Positions 1 to 7,512 of a stretch of 13,306 bases of DNA are shown piece by piece; positions within the stretch are counted from its first letter, which is position 1; every line of letters starts with the position of its first letter. Position numbers and translations under genes: made by a program. The stretch covers positions 1-13,306 of the forward strand of contig NZ_JAIWON010000054.1 in NCBI RefSeq assembly GCF_020216885.1. Direction: 5' to 3'. This DNA comes from Zymomonas sp. GTDB lineage: Bacteria; Pseudomonadota; Alphaproteobacteria; Sphingomonadales; Sphingomonadaceae. The notes under the pieces were generated by a model. It was not told where the DNA came from and did not search any database. It saw only the letters and a list, made by a program, of their open reading frames with translations.

Positions 1-170
1 CCTTATCTATCGAAGATTTAAAGGCCATTGATCCCCGCATTGATGAATCGGTGAAAGTGGTTCTTTCTGTTGATGCTTCGGTCGCGTCTCGGAATAGCTA
101 TGGTGGCACTGCGCCAGATCAAGTCCGCGCCCGCATCCTTGATGCCAAAAAGGCCTTAGGGTTAAATTGA
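1..170 (+). CDS. argH: argininosuccinate lyase, C-terminal end (partial)
   Basis: The window opens inside this gene; codons run in frame from base 3 to the TGA at 168-170, giving about 55 residues. The family enzyme splits argininosuccinate into arginine and fumarate in the last step of arginine synthesis, in the cytoplasm. The visible part is the C-terminal helical region. It reads [15 protein letters not shown] near the end, matching the S-x-GG-T-x-P-x-x-V segment typical of ArgH C-termini, and closes with AKKALGLN. The catalytic residues lie outside the window. The stop codon overlaps the next start in the form TGATG, so the downstream lipoprotein gene is probably translationally coupled. 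The order argH, small lipoprotein, lysA is common in alphaproteobacteria and supports the call. Confidence 0.85.
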   Translation, partial: LSIEDLKAIDPRIDESVKVVLSVDASVASRNSYGGTAPDQVRARILDAKKALGLN

Positions 171-421
171 TGCATCTTCGCTGGGCTATTATCGCAGGCT
201 TATTGCCCGTAGCGTTTATTTTGGGCGGATGTGGTCAGCGTGGAACGCTTTCCATGCCGCCCGGCCATTCGCCGCAGGTAAAACCCGAAACCTCCCGCGT
301 TATGCCTGATAGGCAGGATTTGATGAATCCTCCCAGTCAGGCGCGTCCTGATCGAACCCAAGATATTCTCTTACATTCGACGGTCAGAACTGAAGATTAT
401 TTTGATCTTCCGCCCCGCTAG
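170..421 (+). CDS. lptM: LptM-type small lipoprotein
   Basis: This is an 83-residue lipoprotein. The ATG at 170 is chosen because it overlaps the argH TGA; a TTG one codon upstream is also open. Residues 1-20 form a lipoprotein signal with a hydrophobic core and an LGGC lipobox, so Cys21 would be lipidated. CGQRGTLSMPPG follows, resembling the conserved CGxKGPLYxP start of the LptM/YifL family, although the usual Pro-Leu is replaced by Thr-Leu. In E. coli LptM helps the LPS translocon protein LptD mature in the outer membrane. The rest is Pro-, Asp- and Arg-rich, with no domain visible. The position just before lysA is typical of the family. The specific role in LPS export is inferred from the family. 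Confidence 0.75.
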   Translation: MHLRWAIIAGLLPVAFILGGCGQRGTLSMPPGHSPQVKPETSRVMPDRQDLMNPPSQARPDRTQDILLHSTVRTEDYFDLPPR

Positions 422-434
422 AAAAGTTATACAT

Positions 435-1700
435 ATGACTCCTTTTTCGCTGAAAAACGGCACGCTTTGTGTCGAAGATATTCCGCTTCCTGAAATTGCT
501 GCGCAATATGGAACGCCTTGCTATGTCTATGCCCATAGCTATCTGACAGAGCGTGCGCGCCGTTTTACCAAAGCTCTGGATGGGGCAGGAAAAGGAAAAG
601 CCTTGGTGGCTTTTGCGGTGAAAGCCAATCCATCCCAAGCTATATTGGCTAGTTTCGCGAAAGAAGGCTTGGGCGCGGATGTCGTTTCTGCCGGAGAAAT
701 CCGTCGTGCTGTAGCTGCCGGTATGCCGCCAGAACGCATTGTTTTTTCCGGTGTCGGGAAAACCGCAGAAGAAATGCGTTATGCCCTCGAAATCGGTATC
801 GGGCAATTTAATATAGAATCTGTTCCCGAAATTGAAATGCTGGCCAAAGTGGCGGCTTCTTTAGGGAAAATAGCCGCTGTTGCTTTGCGGATAAACCCTG
901 ATGTCGATCCGCATACCCATGCAAAAATTGCGACCGGAAAAGCGGACACCAAATTCGGCATTGCGGCTGAAGATGCTCTGTCTGCCTATGAAAAAGTAGC
1001 CAGCTATCCATCCTTGAAAATACAAGGGATTGCTAGCCATATCGGAAGCCAGATTACAGATCTTGCGCCTTTTGAAGCCGCCGCCGAACGTCTCTATGAA
1101 ATCATTACGGCTTTAGAAAAAGCCGGTCATGTGATTGAAACAGCCGATCTAGGTGGTGGATTAGGTGTTCGCTATAAAGACGATCAGCCCGAACCACCCA
1201 GCATCGAAGCCTATGGTGAGATGATTAAACGCGTTACCAAAGGCTGGAATTGTCGCCTGATCTTTGAACCGGGGCGGTCATTGATTGCGAATGCAGGCAT
1301 ATTGTTATCGAAAGTTATTCGCGTGAAAGAAAGCAAGACGGCACGTTTTGTTATTCTGGACGCAGCTATGAATGATCTGGTTCGTCCTACGCTTTATGAT
1401 GCCTATCATGAAATCAAAGCCGTTACGCCAAGCGCGCAGGTCTATCAGGCGGATATTGTGGGGCCTGTTTGTGAAACGGGGGATATCTTTGCCCGAAATC
1501 GCTCTATCCCCGCTGTGAAACCGGATGATCTGGTCGCTATTATGTCAGCGGGCGCTTATGGTGCAACGATGGCAAGTGCGTATAATTCCCGTCCTCTGGT
1601 TGCAGAAGTGATGGTCGCTGGCAATAAATCAGCGCTTATCAGAAAACGGCAATCAGTCGAAGATTTGATGCGTGATGAACAAAAGGTAGAATGGCTATAG
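435..1700 (+). CDS. lysA: diaminopimelate decarboxylase
   Basis: LysA removes CO2 from meso-diaminopimelate to give L-lysine, using pyridoxal phosphate; it is cytoplasmic and competes with cell-wall synthesis for its substrate. The protein has 421 residues, the usual size. An alanine-racemase-type barrel comes first: the PLP lysine is Lys63 in FAVKANP, then SHIGSQ at 201-206, the glycine-rich phosphate loop LGGGLG at 239-244 and EPGRS at 278-282. The C-terminal beta domain carries CETGD with catalytic Cys346, and AYGATMASAYNSRP at 374-387. The ATG at 435 is chosen because the protein then begins like other LysA enzymes (MTPF); an in-frame start at 402 would lie inside the preceding gene. Only a weak GAAAAG stands upstream at 421-426. 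It lies 13 bases after the lipoprotein gene, so the two are probably one operon with argH. Confidence 0.95.
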   Translation: MTPFSLKNGTLCVEDIPLPEIAAQYGTPCYVYAHSYLTERARRFTKALDGAGKGKALVAFAVKANPSQAILASFAKEGLGADVVSAGEIRRAVAAGMPPERIVFSGVGKTAEEMRYALEIGIGQFNIESVPEIEMLAKVAASLGKIAAVALRINPDVDPHTHAKIATGKADTKFGIAAEDALSAYEKVASYPSLKIQGIASHIGSQITDLAPFEAAAERLYEIITALEKAGHVIETADLGGGLGVRYKDDQPEPPSIEAYGEMIKRVTKGWNCRLIFEPGRSLIANAGILLSKVIRVKESKTARFVILDAAMNDLVRPTLYDAYHEIKAVTPSAQVYQADIVGPVCETGDIFARNRSIPAVKPDDLVAIMSAGAYGATMASAYNSRPLVAEVMVAGNKSALIRKRQSVEDLMRDEQKVEWL

Positions 1701-1744
1701 GCCATCAGCTTATATTCATTTGCAACTTTTATGCTCAATCTTGC

Positions 1745-1795
1745 GTTATTCAAAGAGTCCCCTTGAATAACAGGGGATTATCTCCTTTGAATTAC
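1745..1795 (+). promoter_or_regulatory. structured leader or terminator with two alternative hairpins between lysA and galU
   Basis: Two folds compete here. Fold A pairs GTTATTCAA (1745-1753) perfectly with TTGAATAAC (1763-1771) across nine bases. Fold B pairs 1745-1757 with 1782-1795, with one T-T mismatch and one bulge, and stacks on TCCCC (1758-1762) pairing with GGGGA (1773-1777). The folds share bases and exclude each other. No run of T follows directly, so this is not a textbook terminator. It could end lysA transcription, stabilise the mRNA, or act as a leader switch for galU, which starts 30 bases later. The pairing is seen; the function is inferred. Confidence 0.5.
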
Positions 1796-1824
1796 CTTTA
1801 TTCTAACAGCAGAAAAGTTTTTTT

Positions 1825-2691
1825 ATGAAACCTGTCCGTAAAGCAATTTTTCCTGTTGCCGGCCAAGGCACGCGCTTTTTGCCAGCGACCAAGGCCATGC
1901 CCAAGGAAATGCTGCCGGTCGTTGACCGCCCCTTGATTCAATATGCTGTCGATGAAGCACGGGCAGCCGGCATTGAAGAACTGATCTTTGTTACTGGACG
2001 TGGCAAGCAGGCTATCGAAGATTATTTCGATATCGCCTATGAATTAGAGGCATCCCTTAAAGCCAAAGGCAAAACCGGAATGCTAGATTTGCTGGAAGGC
2101 ACGCGGGTGGCTCCGGGGCGTGCCTGTTTTATTCGGCAACAGGAACCGTTGGGCTTGGGACATGCTGTCTGGTGCGCCCGTGATTTGATCGGCGATGAGC
2201 CTTTTGCTGTTCTTTTGCCCGATGAATTACTTTGGAATCCTGAAAAGCCCAGTCTGGTGCAATTGGTTGAGACCTATAACCAGAAAGGGGGTAACGTCGT
2301 CACCGTGATGGAAGTCCCCGAAGAGCATACTCACCGTTATGGTATCGTTGATCCCGGTAAAACTGACGGCGAGGTTACCGAAGTTAAAGGTCTGGTTGAA
2401 AAACCAGAAAAAGCCCCTTCGCGGTTAGCCATGACGGGACGTTATATTCTCCAACCGGATATTATGCCTTTACTGGCACAGGATAATCGCGGTGTCGGTG
2501 GTGAAATCCAGTTGACGGATTCGATGGCACAGCTGATTGGGAAGCAACCTTTTCACGCTTGTCGCTTTGGCGGTATTCGCCATGACTGCGGTGATAAGGC
2601 TGGATTTATTCAGGCAAATGTTGCGTTAGCCTTGGAAAGACCTGATATAGGCCCTGCGGTTAGAGACTATCTACATCGCCAAAATTTTTAA
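1825..2691 (+). CDS. galU: UTP--glucose-1-phosphate uridylyltransferase
   Basis: GalU makes UDP-glucose and pyrophosphate from UTP and glucose-1-phosphate in the cytoplasm, supplying surface polysaccharides and the LPS core. The 288-residue protein is of normal family length. The nucleotide-binding signature is at residues 10-30 (PVAGQGTRFLPATKAMPKEM). QQEPLGLGHAV follows at 105-115, LPDE at 131-134, VEKP at 191-194, GEIQLTD at 226-232 and RHDCGDKAGF at 252-261, all in family order. The ATG at 1825 gives the standard N-terminus (MKPVRKAIFPVAG). The ribosome-binding site is poor, AGAAAAG before a T run. A paralogous role in another nucleotide sugar is possible but the full set of GalU motifs argues against it. 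A CorA/ZntB gene begins 35 bases downstream and may share the transcript. Confidence 0.95.
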   Translation: MKPVRKAIFPVAGQGTRFLPATKAMPKEMLPVVDRPLIQYAVDEARAAGIEELIFVTGRGKQAIEDYFDIAYELEASLKAKGKTGMLDLLEGTRVAPGRACFIRQQEPLGLGHAVWCARDLIGDEPFAVLLPDELLWNPEKPSLVQLVETYNQKGGNVVTVMEVPEEHTHRYGIVDPGKTDGEVTEVKGLVEKPEKAPSRLAMTGRYILQPDIMPLLAQDNRGVGGEIQLTDSMAQLIGKQPFHACRFGGIRHDCGDKAGFIQANVALALERPDIGPAVRDYLHRQNF

Positions 2692-2726
2692 TCTAATGGA
2701 TTAAGCCTTCTTTTCCTGACAGTAAG

Positions 2727-3749
2727 ATGGCCTCACAGAGGTTGGCGAAGAAGGCTGATCTTTGTCAGGGGCTTGTTGTGGAAATTAAGGCTTATCTCAT
2801 TCGGAAAGATGGAAGCGTCGACGACATCAATGTCGAAAAACTTTCATCTCTTCTCCCTTATGACAGCACTGACAGTTTTATCTGGATACGCCTTCAGGAC
2901 AAACCGGCGGCGGTTGCCGAATGGTTGAGGCACCATACCCAGATTATAGAACCAACAATTTCCGCTCTAAGTGCCGTCGAGACGCGTCCCCGTTTCCAGA
3001 TTATCGATTCTGGCGCCCTTATTAACCTTCGTGGCCTTGGTATTACGCCAAAAGATGACCCTGACGGGCTGATATCCATCCGTCTTTGGGTCGAACATTC
3101 TGTGGTTATTTCAGTCTGTTTTGATGTCTTGGCGGCTAATAATTCCATTATTGATGCCATGAATAAAGGCGCGATCCATGATCCGGGTGATTTAATTGCT
3201 CTGATTGCTGAAAAAGTATCAGATACGCTTGATCCCGTTGTCGCTGCTTTGGGTGATCGGGTTGATAATTGTGAAGCCCGTCTTAGTTCGGATGATGCTT
3301 GGGAAATGCGCCGGATCATTGCCTCGGTTCGTTCGCAGGCTATCAGCTATCGCCGTTTTGCAACCCCGCAGCGTCAAGCCCTTGAAACAATGGCCAATTC
3401 TCATCTCCCTTGGTTAGCGGATGATGACCGTATTCATTTGCATGGGGCTGCCGATTGTTTTGCTCGTATGGCCGAAGAATTGGAAGCTATTCGGGAGCGC
3501 GCTGCTTTATTGCATGAACAATTAACCGATCTTCGGTCAGAACAAATAGATACACGTGGTTTACTACTCTCTATTGTTGCCCTTATCTTCTTACCTTTGA
3601 CGTTTCTAACCGGATTATTGGGTATGAATGTGGCTGGTATCCCTTATGCCAATGCGCCTTGGGCATTTAATGGGGTTATTGCAATTTGTGTCTTAATCGC
3701 GGTGGCTATCACGCTTTATTTTGTCCAGAAACAGTGGTTTCGTCGTTAA
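2727..3749 (+). CDS. zntB: CorA-family divalent cation transporter, ZntB-like
   Basis: CorA-type proteins are pentameric inner-membrane channels or transporters for Mg2+, Zn2+ and related ions. This 340-residue protein has a long acidic cytoplasmic part (about 20-275), with a helical stalk rich in Glu and Arg at 240-275. Two C-terminal membrane segments follow at about 279-297 and 312-332. The family GMN signature is at 299-301 in the form GMNVAGIP; that extension is more like ZntB (Zn2+:H+ symport in E. coli) than classical Mg2+ CorA. The tail is basic (QKQWFRR), facing the cytoplasm. The start is uncertain: the ATG at 2727 lacks a good ribosome-binding site, while GTG at 2778 has AGGGG at 2766-2770 and would begin VEIKAYLI, which fits the family better. 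Substrate ion cannot be read from the sequence. Confidence 0.85.
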   Translation: MASQRLAKKADLCQGLVVEIKAYLIRKDGSVDDINVEKLSSLLPYDSTDSFIWIRLQDKPAAVAEWLRHHTQIIEPTISALSAVETRPRFQIIDSGALINLRGLGITPKDDPDGLISIRLWVEHSVVISVCFDVLAANNSIIDAMNKGAIHDPGDLIALIAEKVSDTLDPVVAALGDRVDNCEARLSSDDAWEMRRIIASVRSQAISYRRFATPQRQALETMANSHLPWLADDDRIHLHGAADCFARMAEELEAIRERAALLHEQLTDLRSEQIDTRGLLLSIVALIFLPLTFLTGLLGMNVAGIPYANAPWAFNGVIAICVLIAVAITLYFVQKQWFRR

Positions 3750-3760
3750 AGCCACAGAAT

Positions 3761-3785
3761 GGCATTATAAATGTGCCGATTTTTT
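3761..3785 (+). terminator. weak candidate terminator after the ZntB-like gene
   Basis: A short stem GGCA (3761-3764) with TGCC (3774-3777) lies 11 bases after the stop codon, followed by a run of six T at 3780-3785. The stem has only four firm pairs and a nine-base AT-rich loop, so this is a weak case. It would separate the galU-zntB pair from the transpeptidase gene. Confidence 0.3.
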
Positions 3786-3874
3786 CTTTCTATTGGCTAT
3801 TTTCTCGACAGGTGATTATTGCATTCATAAAGGAAAATCGAAGAGTCTTGGATGTAAATCCGATGAATAAGACG

Positions 3875-3905
3875 TTGATTTTTCGTTTTTTTTAAATGCT
3901 ATATC
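3875..3905 (+). promoter_or_regulatory. candidate promoter for the L,D-transpeptidase gene
   Basis: TTGATT (3875-3880) resembles a -35 box, and TGCTATATC (3897-3905) is an extended -10 element (TG plus one base, then TATATC). The spacing of 19 is longer than ideal. Transcription would begin near 3912, leaving a leader of about 45 bases that includes the ribosome-binding site GAGGGGG. The rest of the 208-base spacer (3750-3957) is AT-rich with nothing else clear. Confidence 0.3.
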
Positions 3906-3957
3906 TTGGTAATATTGGAAGCATTGTGCTGACATCAAATAGAGGGGGCTTTCACAG

Positions 3958-5466
3958 GTGAAGCACAAGTATTTATATCGATCTTTTCTGTTTCAAGCCT
4001 GTTTTTTGTCAGCCATGCCTTTGTTCGCCCAAAATGTGATGACGAATGAAGCCGTTTCCGCACCGCAAGCTAATGTCACCGGTAATGGGCAGACAGCTAA
4101 TGCTCCTCGTCCGCAATCGCGCCGTGAAAATCTTAATTTAACGGAAAAACAGACCGCCTTTCTCAATCATTTGCTTGATAAGGCTGGGGATGATGGCCTG
4201 ATCGGTGAGAAAAAAGAGGCCACTGCCCATCATTTGACAGGTGAAAGCCTGATTTCAGCCAGTCTTGATTATGCGCGTGCTATTCATAGCGGTCGGCTTT
4301 CTGCCGGTGATTTCGACAAAAATTGGGGTATGAAACCGGATCCCTACGATCCGTGGCCTGATTTTAAAAATGCAGTTAATAACAATACATTAGGCGACTG
4401 GGCTGCTAATTTACCGCCGCCTTACTCCGGTTATGCTGGTTTAAAAAATGGTCTGATCTATTATCGTGCCATCGCAGAAAAAGGCGGCTGGCCGGTCGTC
4501 CCGACTGGCGCTGATCTTACCGTTGGTAGCGATAATCCACGGGTAAAAACTTTGCGTCGGCGGCTCGCTATCGAAGACAAAGAATTACCGGATAATGGTT
4601 CTTCCCATTTTGATACAGCTTTGAGATCCGCTGTTAAACGAGCGCAGCAGCGTTATGGTCTCAATCCGACAGGAATTGTCTCTGGCCAAACATTGCAGGC
4701 TTTGAACCAGCCGGTGAAATCGCGAATCCATCAGATTATGGCGAATATGGAACGCTGGCGTTGGCTGCCTCGCAATTTGCCGGAAAATCGTATTCAGGTG
4801 AATGTTGCGGCCGCAGTGTTGACCCTGTTTGAAAAAAATCAGCCTGTGATGTCGATGAAAAGTGTAACGGGTCGTCCGGGGAATGAAACGCCTATGCTGC
4901 GTTCGACCATTTACAGCTTGGTCATCAATCCGCCTTGGAATGTGCCGGATTCTATCGCCAAGAAAGAATTATGGCCAAAAGAGAAAGCGCATCCCGGATA
5001 TTTACAGGCCGCCGGTTTTAAAATTATCGGTGAAAGCGGTCAGGGGCAGCGTTTGCAGCAAAAGCCGGGTCCCAGAAATTCCTTGGGTCAGTTGAAGTTT
5101 GACTTCCCGAATAACTATTCCGTTTATCTGCATGATACACCGGGGCGGGGGGCTTTTAGTCGTTATGGCCGTTTAGAAAGTCATGGCTGTATCCGGCTTG
5201 AACATCCGGTCGCTTTAGGTGAACGCTTGCTGGCCGCCGATCCAGCATGGACAGGTGACCGCCTTCGGAGTGAAATTGATAAAAACGAAACCGAACGTGT
5301 CCGTCTGAAACAACCTGTTGCGGTTTTCCTATTTTATTGGACAGCTTTTGGTAATGGTGAAAATGCCCTTAGCTTCAGAAGCGATCCTTATAAATGGGAT
5401 GAACTATTGGCACAAAAAATCGAAGCTATTGGGCAATCTGTTCAGGGACAATCCAACAATAATTGA
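3958..5466 (+). CDS. YcbB-type L,D-transpeptidase, exported
   Basis: L,D-transpeptidases join diaminopimelate residues of neighbouring peptidoglycan stems (3-3 cross-links) or anchor lipoproteins to the wall, in the periplasm. The GTG start at 3958 has a strong GAGGGGG about nine bases upstream and gives a signal peptide with probable cleavage after the Phe-Ala at 23-24. The 502 residues show the large YcbB layout: an N-terminal helical region (about 58-190), a peptidoglycan-binding fold (about 192-250), then MERWRWLPRNL at 264-274, a family hallmark. The catalytic domain carries NPPWNVPDSI (324-333), HDTP (392-395) and SHGCIR (408-413), with Cys411 the nucleophile and His409 its partner. All key residues are present. 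Such enzymes are little affected by most beta-lactams. It is followed 52 bases later by an unrecognised lipoprotein gene, possibly in the same transcript. Confidence 0.92.
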   Translation: MKHKYLYRSFLFQACFLSAMPLFAQNVMTNEAVSAPQANVTGNGQTANAPRPQSRRENLNLTEKQTAFLNHLLDKAGDDGLIGEKKEATAHHLTGESLISASLDYARAIHSGRLSAGDFDKNWGMKPDPYDPWPDFKNAVNNNTLGDWAANLPPPYSGYAGLKNGLIYYRAIAEKGGWPVVPTGADLTVGSDNPRVKTLRRRLAIEDKELPDNGSSHFDTALRSAVKRAQQRYGLNPTGIVSGQTLQALNQPVKSRIHQIMANMERWRWLPRNLPENRIQVNVAAAVLTLFEKNQPVMSMKSVTGRPGNETPMLRSTIYSLVINPPWNVPDSIAKKELWPKEKAHPGYLQAAGFKIIGESGQGQRLQQKPGPRNSLGQLKFDFPNNYSVYLHDTPGRGAFSRYGRLESHGCIRLEHPVALGERLLAADPAWTGDRLRSEIDKNETERVRLKQPVAVFLFYWTAFGNGENALSFRSDPYKWDELLAQKIEAIGQSVQGQSNNN

Positions 5467-5518
5467 TTATGGCAGAGCCAAATTCTTATTCTTTTTTATA
5501 TAGGGGCATTCTCCAGCT

Positions 5519-6139
5519 ATGAATATGCACAGGTTAATAGCGATGGCCTTAGCCGCAGGGGTCGTTGTTACCGGTTGTTCTGATCATCATAAAAAAGCTG
5601 ATCAAAATCAGGCTGATCATCACACCCCGTTAACTCCAACAGAGATGGAGCAGACGGAACCGCTTAGCAATACTGTGCCAGCAGGGCCGGATATTGGTCC
5701 TTTAAGTAGTGCGCCTGCGCCTGAAAAGCCTGTCAGTATGCCCGATGATGGCACCAAGGCGATGACCAAGAAATTGCCGAAAGATAAGGTTATTGATCGG
5801 GAAAGCGTTGATCTGCCGAAGCAAGGCTACGGGAAAACCTCTAAAGACAGCCAGATCATGTCTGATGCGATGGCAACCGGCATGACCACGCCCATGACAG
5901 CTCATATCAAAGATGGCGATCGTCCCGGCGAACCTTCGGTCAATGCTCAATATGACAATCAATATCACAAGAGCGTAAAAGAGCTCTCTCCCAGCAATGT
6001 GCTGGAGCCAGAAAATAAAGAGAAAAAAGAGGTCGAAGAAAAAGAGCAAGAAAAGAAACAGCTTGAAACACAGGCGGCTGAATCGAAAAAAAGCGCCGCG
6101 ATTGCAGAATCTATTGCACGGGGTGCCCGCGGAAAATAA
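5519..6139 (+). CDS. putative lipoprotein of unknown function, charged C-terminus
   Basis: I do not recognise this 206-residue protein. The ATG at 5519 has AGGGG 12 bases upstream; a second ATG lies two codons on. Residues 1-19 are a lipoprotein signal ending in VTGC, so Cys20 would be lipidated. Two His pairs (23-24 and 34-35) follow in a Lys/Asp/Gln-rich stretch. The middle (40-160) is rich in Pro, Asp, Met and Thr and looks disordered; Met114, 118, 122 and 126 fall exactly four apart. Residues 163-190 are a run of Glu and Lys, likely a single charged helix or coiled coil. No enzyme motif is visible. Being downstream of a wall transpeptidase and exported suggests an envelope role, but only by position. 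A strong terminator follows directly. Confidence 0.75.
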   Translation: MNMHRLIAMALAAGVVVTGCSDHHKKADQNQADHHTPLTPTEMEQTEPLSNTVPAGPDIGPLSSAPAPEKPVSMPDDGTKAMTKKLPKDKVIDRESVDLPKQGYGKTSKDSQIMSDAMATGMTTPMTAHIKDGDRPGEPSVNAQYDNQYHKSVKELSPSNVLEPENKEKKEVEEKEQEKKQLETQAAESKKSAAIAESIARGARGK

Positions 6140-6156
6140 CGTGATCCCGTTGATTT

Positions 6157-6187
6157 AGCCTGACGTTTTGGCGTCAGGCTTATTTTT
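6157..6187 (+). terminator. rho-independent terminator
   Basis: A perfect nine-base stem AGCCTGACG (6157-6165) and CGTCAGGCT (6172-6180) encloses a six-base loop and is followed by TATTTTT. It lies 17 bases after the lipoprotein stop codon. It also sits at the 3' end of the converging yraN gene, though no T run lies on that side, so it mainly serves the plus strand. Confidence 0.85.
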
Positions 6188-6572
6188 AATAAAAAGCCTT
6201 TTCATGCCAGACATTATGAAGATGTTTTGGCCAATGCCATGGTCGCCATAAGATGACATCTATCGTTATTTCGTCATCGGGGCGCATCAATCTGGGGGCA
6301 AGGAAACGGGCGGCGGCCGCTACCCGTTTCAAACGGTGATAATCAATCGCTTGATCCAAATCCTCTTTTGACCGTCTGGTTTTTACCTCGATAAAATTCA
6401 AACATCGGCCGCGTCTGGCGATAATATCAATTTCGCCTGCTGGCGTTCTGACGCGGCGACCATGCTTGATGATATGCCAGCCGTGGAAGCGTAACCACCA
6501 GAGGCTTATGAATTCACCTAAACGCCCCAGTTTTTCAGCCTTTTTTCTGTTTATCCTTCTGTCCTTAGGCAT
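6186..6572 (-). CDS. yraN: YraN/UPF0102 family protein with nuclease-like fold
   Basis: This is a 128-residue protein of the YraN (UPF0102) family, which adopts the PD-(D/E)XK nuclease fold; its cellular job is not established. GRLGE with Glu20 begins the fold, then GEIDIIA (46-52) with Glu47 and Asp49, and FIEVKTR (60-66) with Glu62 and Lys64, the putative metal-binding and catalytic set. The N-terminus is strongly basic. The start at 6572 is chosen because it fits the family length and overlaps the last eight bases of rsmI, pointing to coupled translation; a longer reading to 6668 would lie wholly inside rsmI. In enterobacteria the rsmI, lpoA and yraN genes also sit together, with yraN after lpoA rather than after rsmI as here. 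Confidence 0.88.
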   Translation of the reverse strand: MPKDRRINRKKAEKLGRLGEFISLWWLRFHGWHIIKHGRRVRTPAGEIDIIARRGRCLNFIEVKTRRSKEDLDQAIDYHRLKRVAAAARFLAPRLMRPDDEITIDVILWRPWHWPKHLHNVWHEKAFY

Positions 6573-7452
6573 CAGAAGAAGATTGTTGCCGTAGCTGCAT
6601 GGCCTGATCATAGAGATCTTGGCGCGATAAACCCGTTTGTTTAGCAACCAAAGCTGCGGATTTTCCAACCGAATGATCTTTCAGAGCCGCTTCAAGCAAG
6701 GCTTTGATTTCATCCTCGCCGATTTCTGTTTTCTTATTCGCAGGGGAAACCAGAATAACCAATTCGCCTTTAGGCGGCTTTTCTTGATAATGGGTTATCA
6801 ATTCGGAAAGGGGCGCTGTCTGACATTCTTCAAATTTTTTGGTAATTTCACGTGTAACGGCAGCTTCGCGATCGCCTAAAATTTGATGCAAGCTCGTCAG
6901 AACAGAGATCAAGCGCGCGCTTGTTTCGTAAAAAATAAGGGTTGCAGCAATGCCGGCAACCTCTTCCAAAGCTTTTTTTCTGGCATTTTCCTTAGGCGGT
7001 AAAAAACCGATAAAAAGGAAACGATCGGAAGGAAGGCCAGATAAGGTCAGCGCTGCAATCGCCGCACAAGGCCCCGGAATGGTGGTGACATAAGCCCCCA
7101 TTTTTCGGGCATCCCGCACCAATTTAAAGCCGGGATCAGAAATTAAAGGTGTGCCTGCATCCGAGACCAAGGCAATCGCTTCATGGTTCAGGCGGGGTAA
7201 AAGTTGTGGCCTTAAATAATCGGCGTTATGATCGTGATAAGCGATCATCGGTCGTTTAATACCAATATGATGCAATAATTTGGCCGTTACCCGGCTATCT
7301 TCTACCGCAATAAGATCTGCTCTTTTCAAAATATCGGCAGCTCTTAAGGATAAATCTGAAAGATTGCCGATAGGGGTCGCAACAATATACAAGCCGGGTT
7401 GTAATTTGTCCGATTGCACATCTTGGGTGTTATCTTGAACAGGTAAAGTCAT
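6565..7452 (-). CDS. rsmI: 16S rRNA (cytidine-1402-2'-O)-methyltransferase
   Basis: RsmI methylates the ribose of C1402 in the decoding centre of 16S rRNA using S-adenosylmethionine, in the cytoplasm. The 295-residue protein starts its tetrapyrrole-methylase-type domain at about residue 20 with GLYIVATPIGNLSDLSLRA. AVEDSR follows at 49-54, YHDHN at 72-76, the SAM-site segment LVSDAGTPLISDPG at 95-108, and IPGPCAAIAAL at 125-135. The last 50 or so residues are a helical domain with a helix-turn-helix look, usual for the family. The N-terminal 18 residues are Gln/Asp-rich and not conserved, so a later start cannot be ruled out, though AAGAGA stands just before the ATG. It diverges from the LpoA-like gene across only 60 bases. 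Confidence 0.95.
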   Translation of the reverse strand: MTLPVQDNTQDVQSDKLQPGLYIVATPIGNLSDLSLRAADILKRADLIAVEDSRVTAKLLHHIGIKRPMIAYHDHNADYLRPQLLPRLNHEAIALVSDAGTPLISDPGFKLVRDARKMGAYVTTIPGPCAAIAALTLSGLPSDRFLFIGFLPPKENARKKALEEVAGIAATLIFYETSARLISVLTSLHQILGDREAAVTREITKKFEECQTAPLSELITHYQEKPPKGELVILVSPANKKTEIGEDEIKALLEAALKDHSVGKSAALVAKQTGLSRQDLYDQAMQLRQQSSSDA

Positions 7453-7512
7453 AGTCTCTTGTCATGGCAGAGGAGAGGCACCTACCGCAATGTATAAAAG
7501 AATGAGGTCAAT

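Noticed and set aside
384..806. 140-codon open frame on the minus strand opposite lysA
   Set aside because: It lies mostly inside the strongly supported lysA gene, has no recognisable motif and no ribosome-binding site I could see.
3686..3895. 69-codon plus-strand frame over the end of the ZntB-like gene and the spacer
   Set aside because: It begins inside the transporter gene in another frame, and the spacer part is AT-rich without coding character.
7491..7498. TGTATAAA as a -10 box for the LpoA-like gene
   Set aside because: No -35 match stands at proper distance, and the implied start would leave only about eight bases before the ATG, inside the ribosome-binding site.
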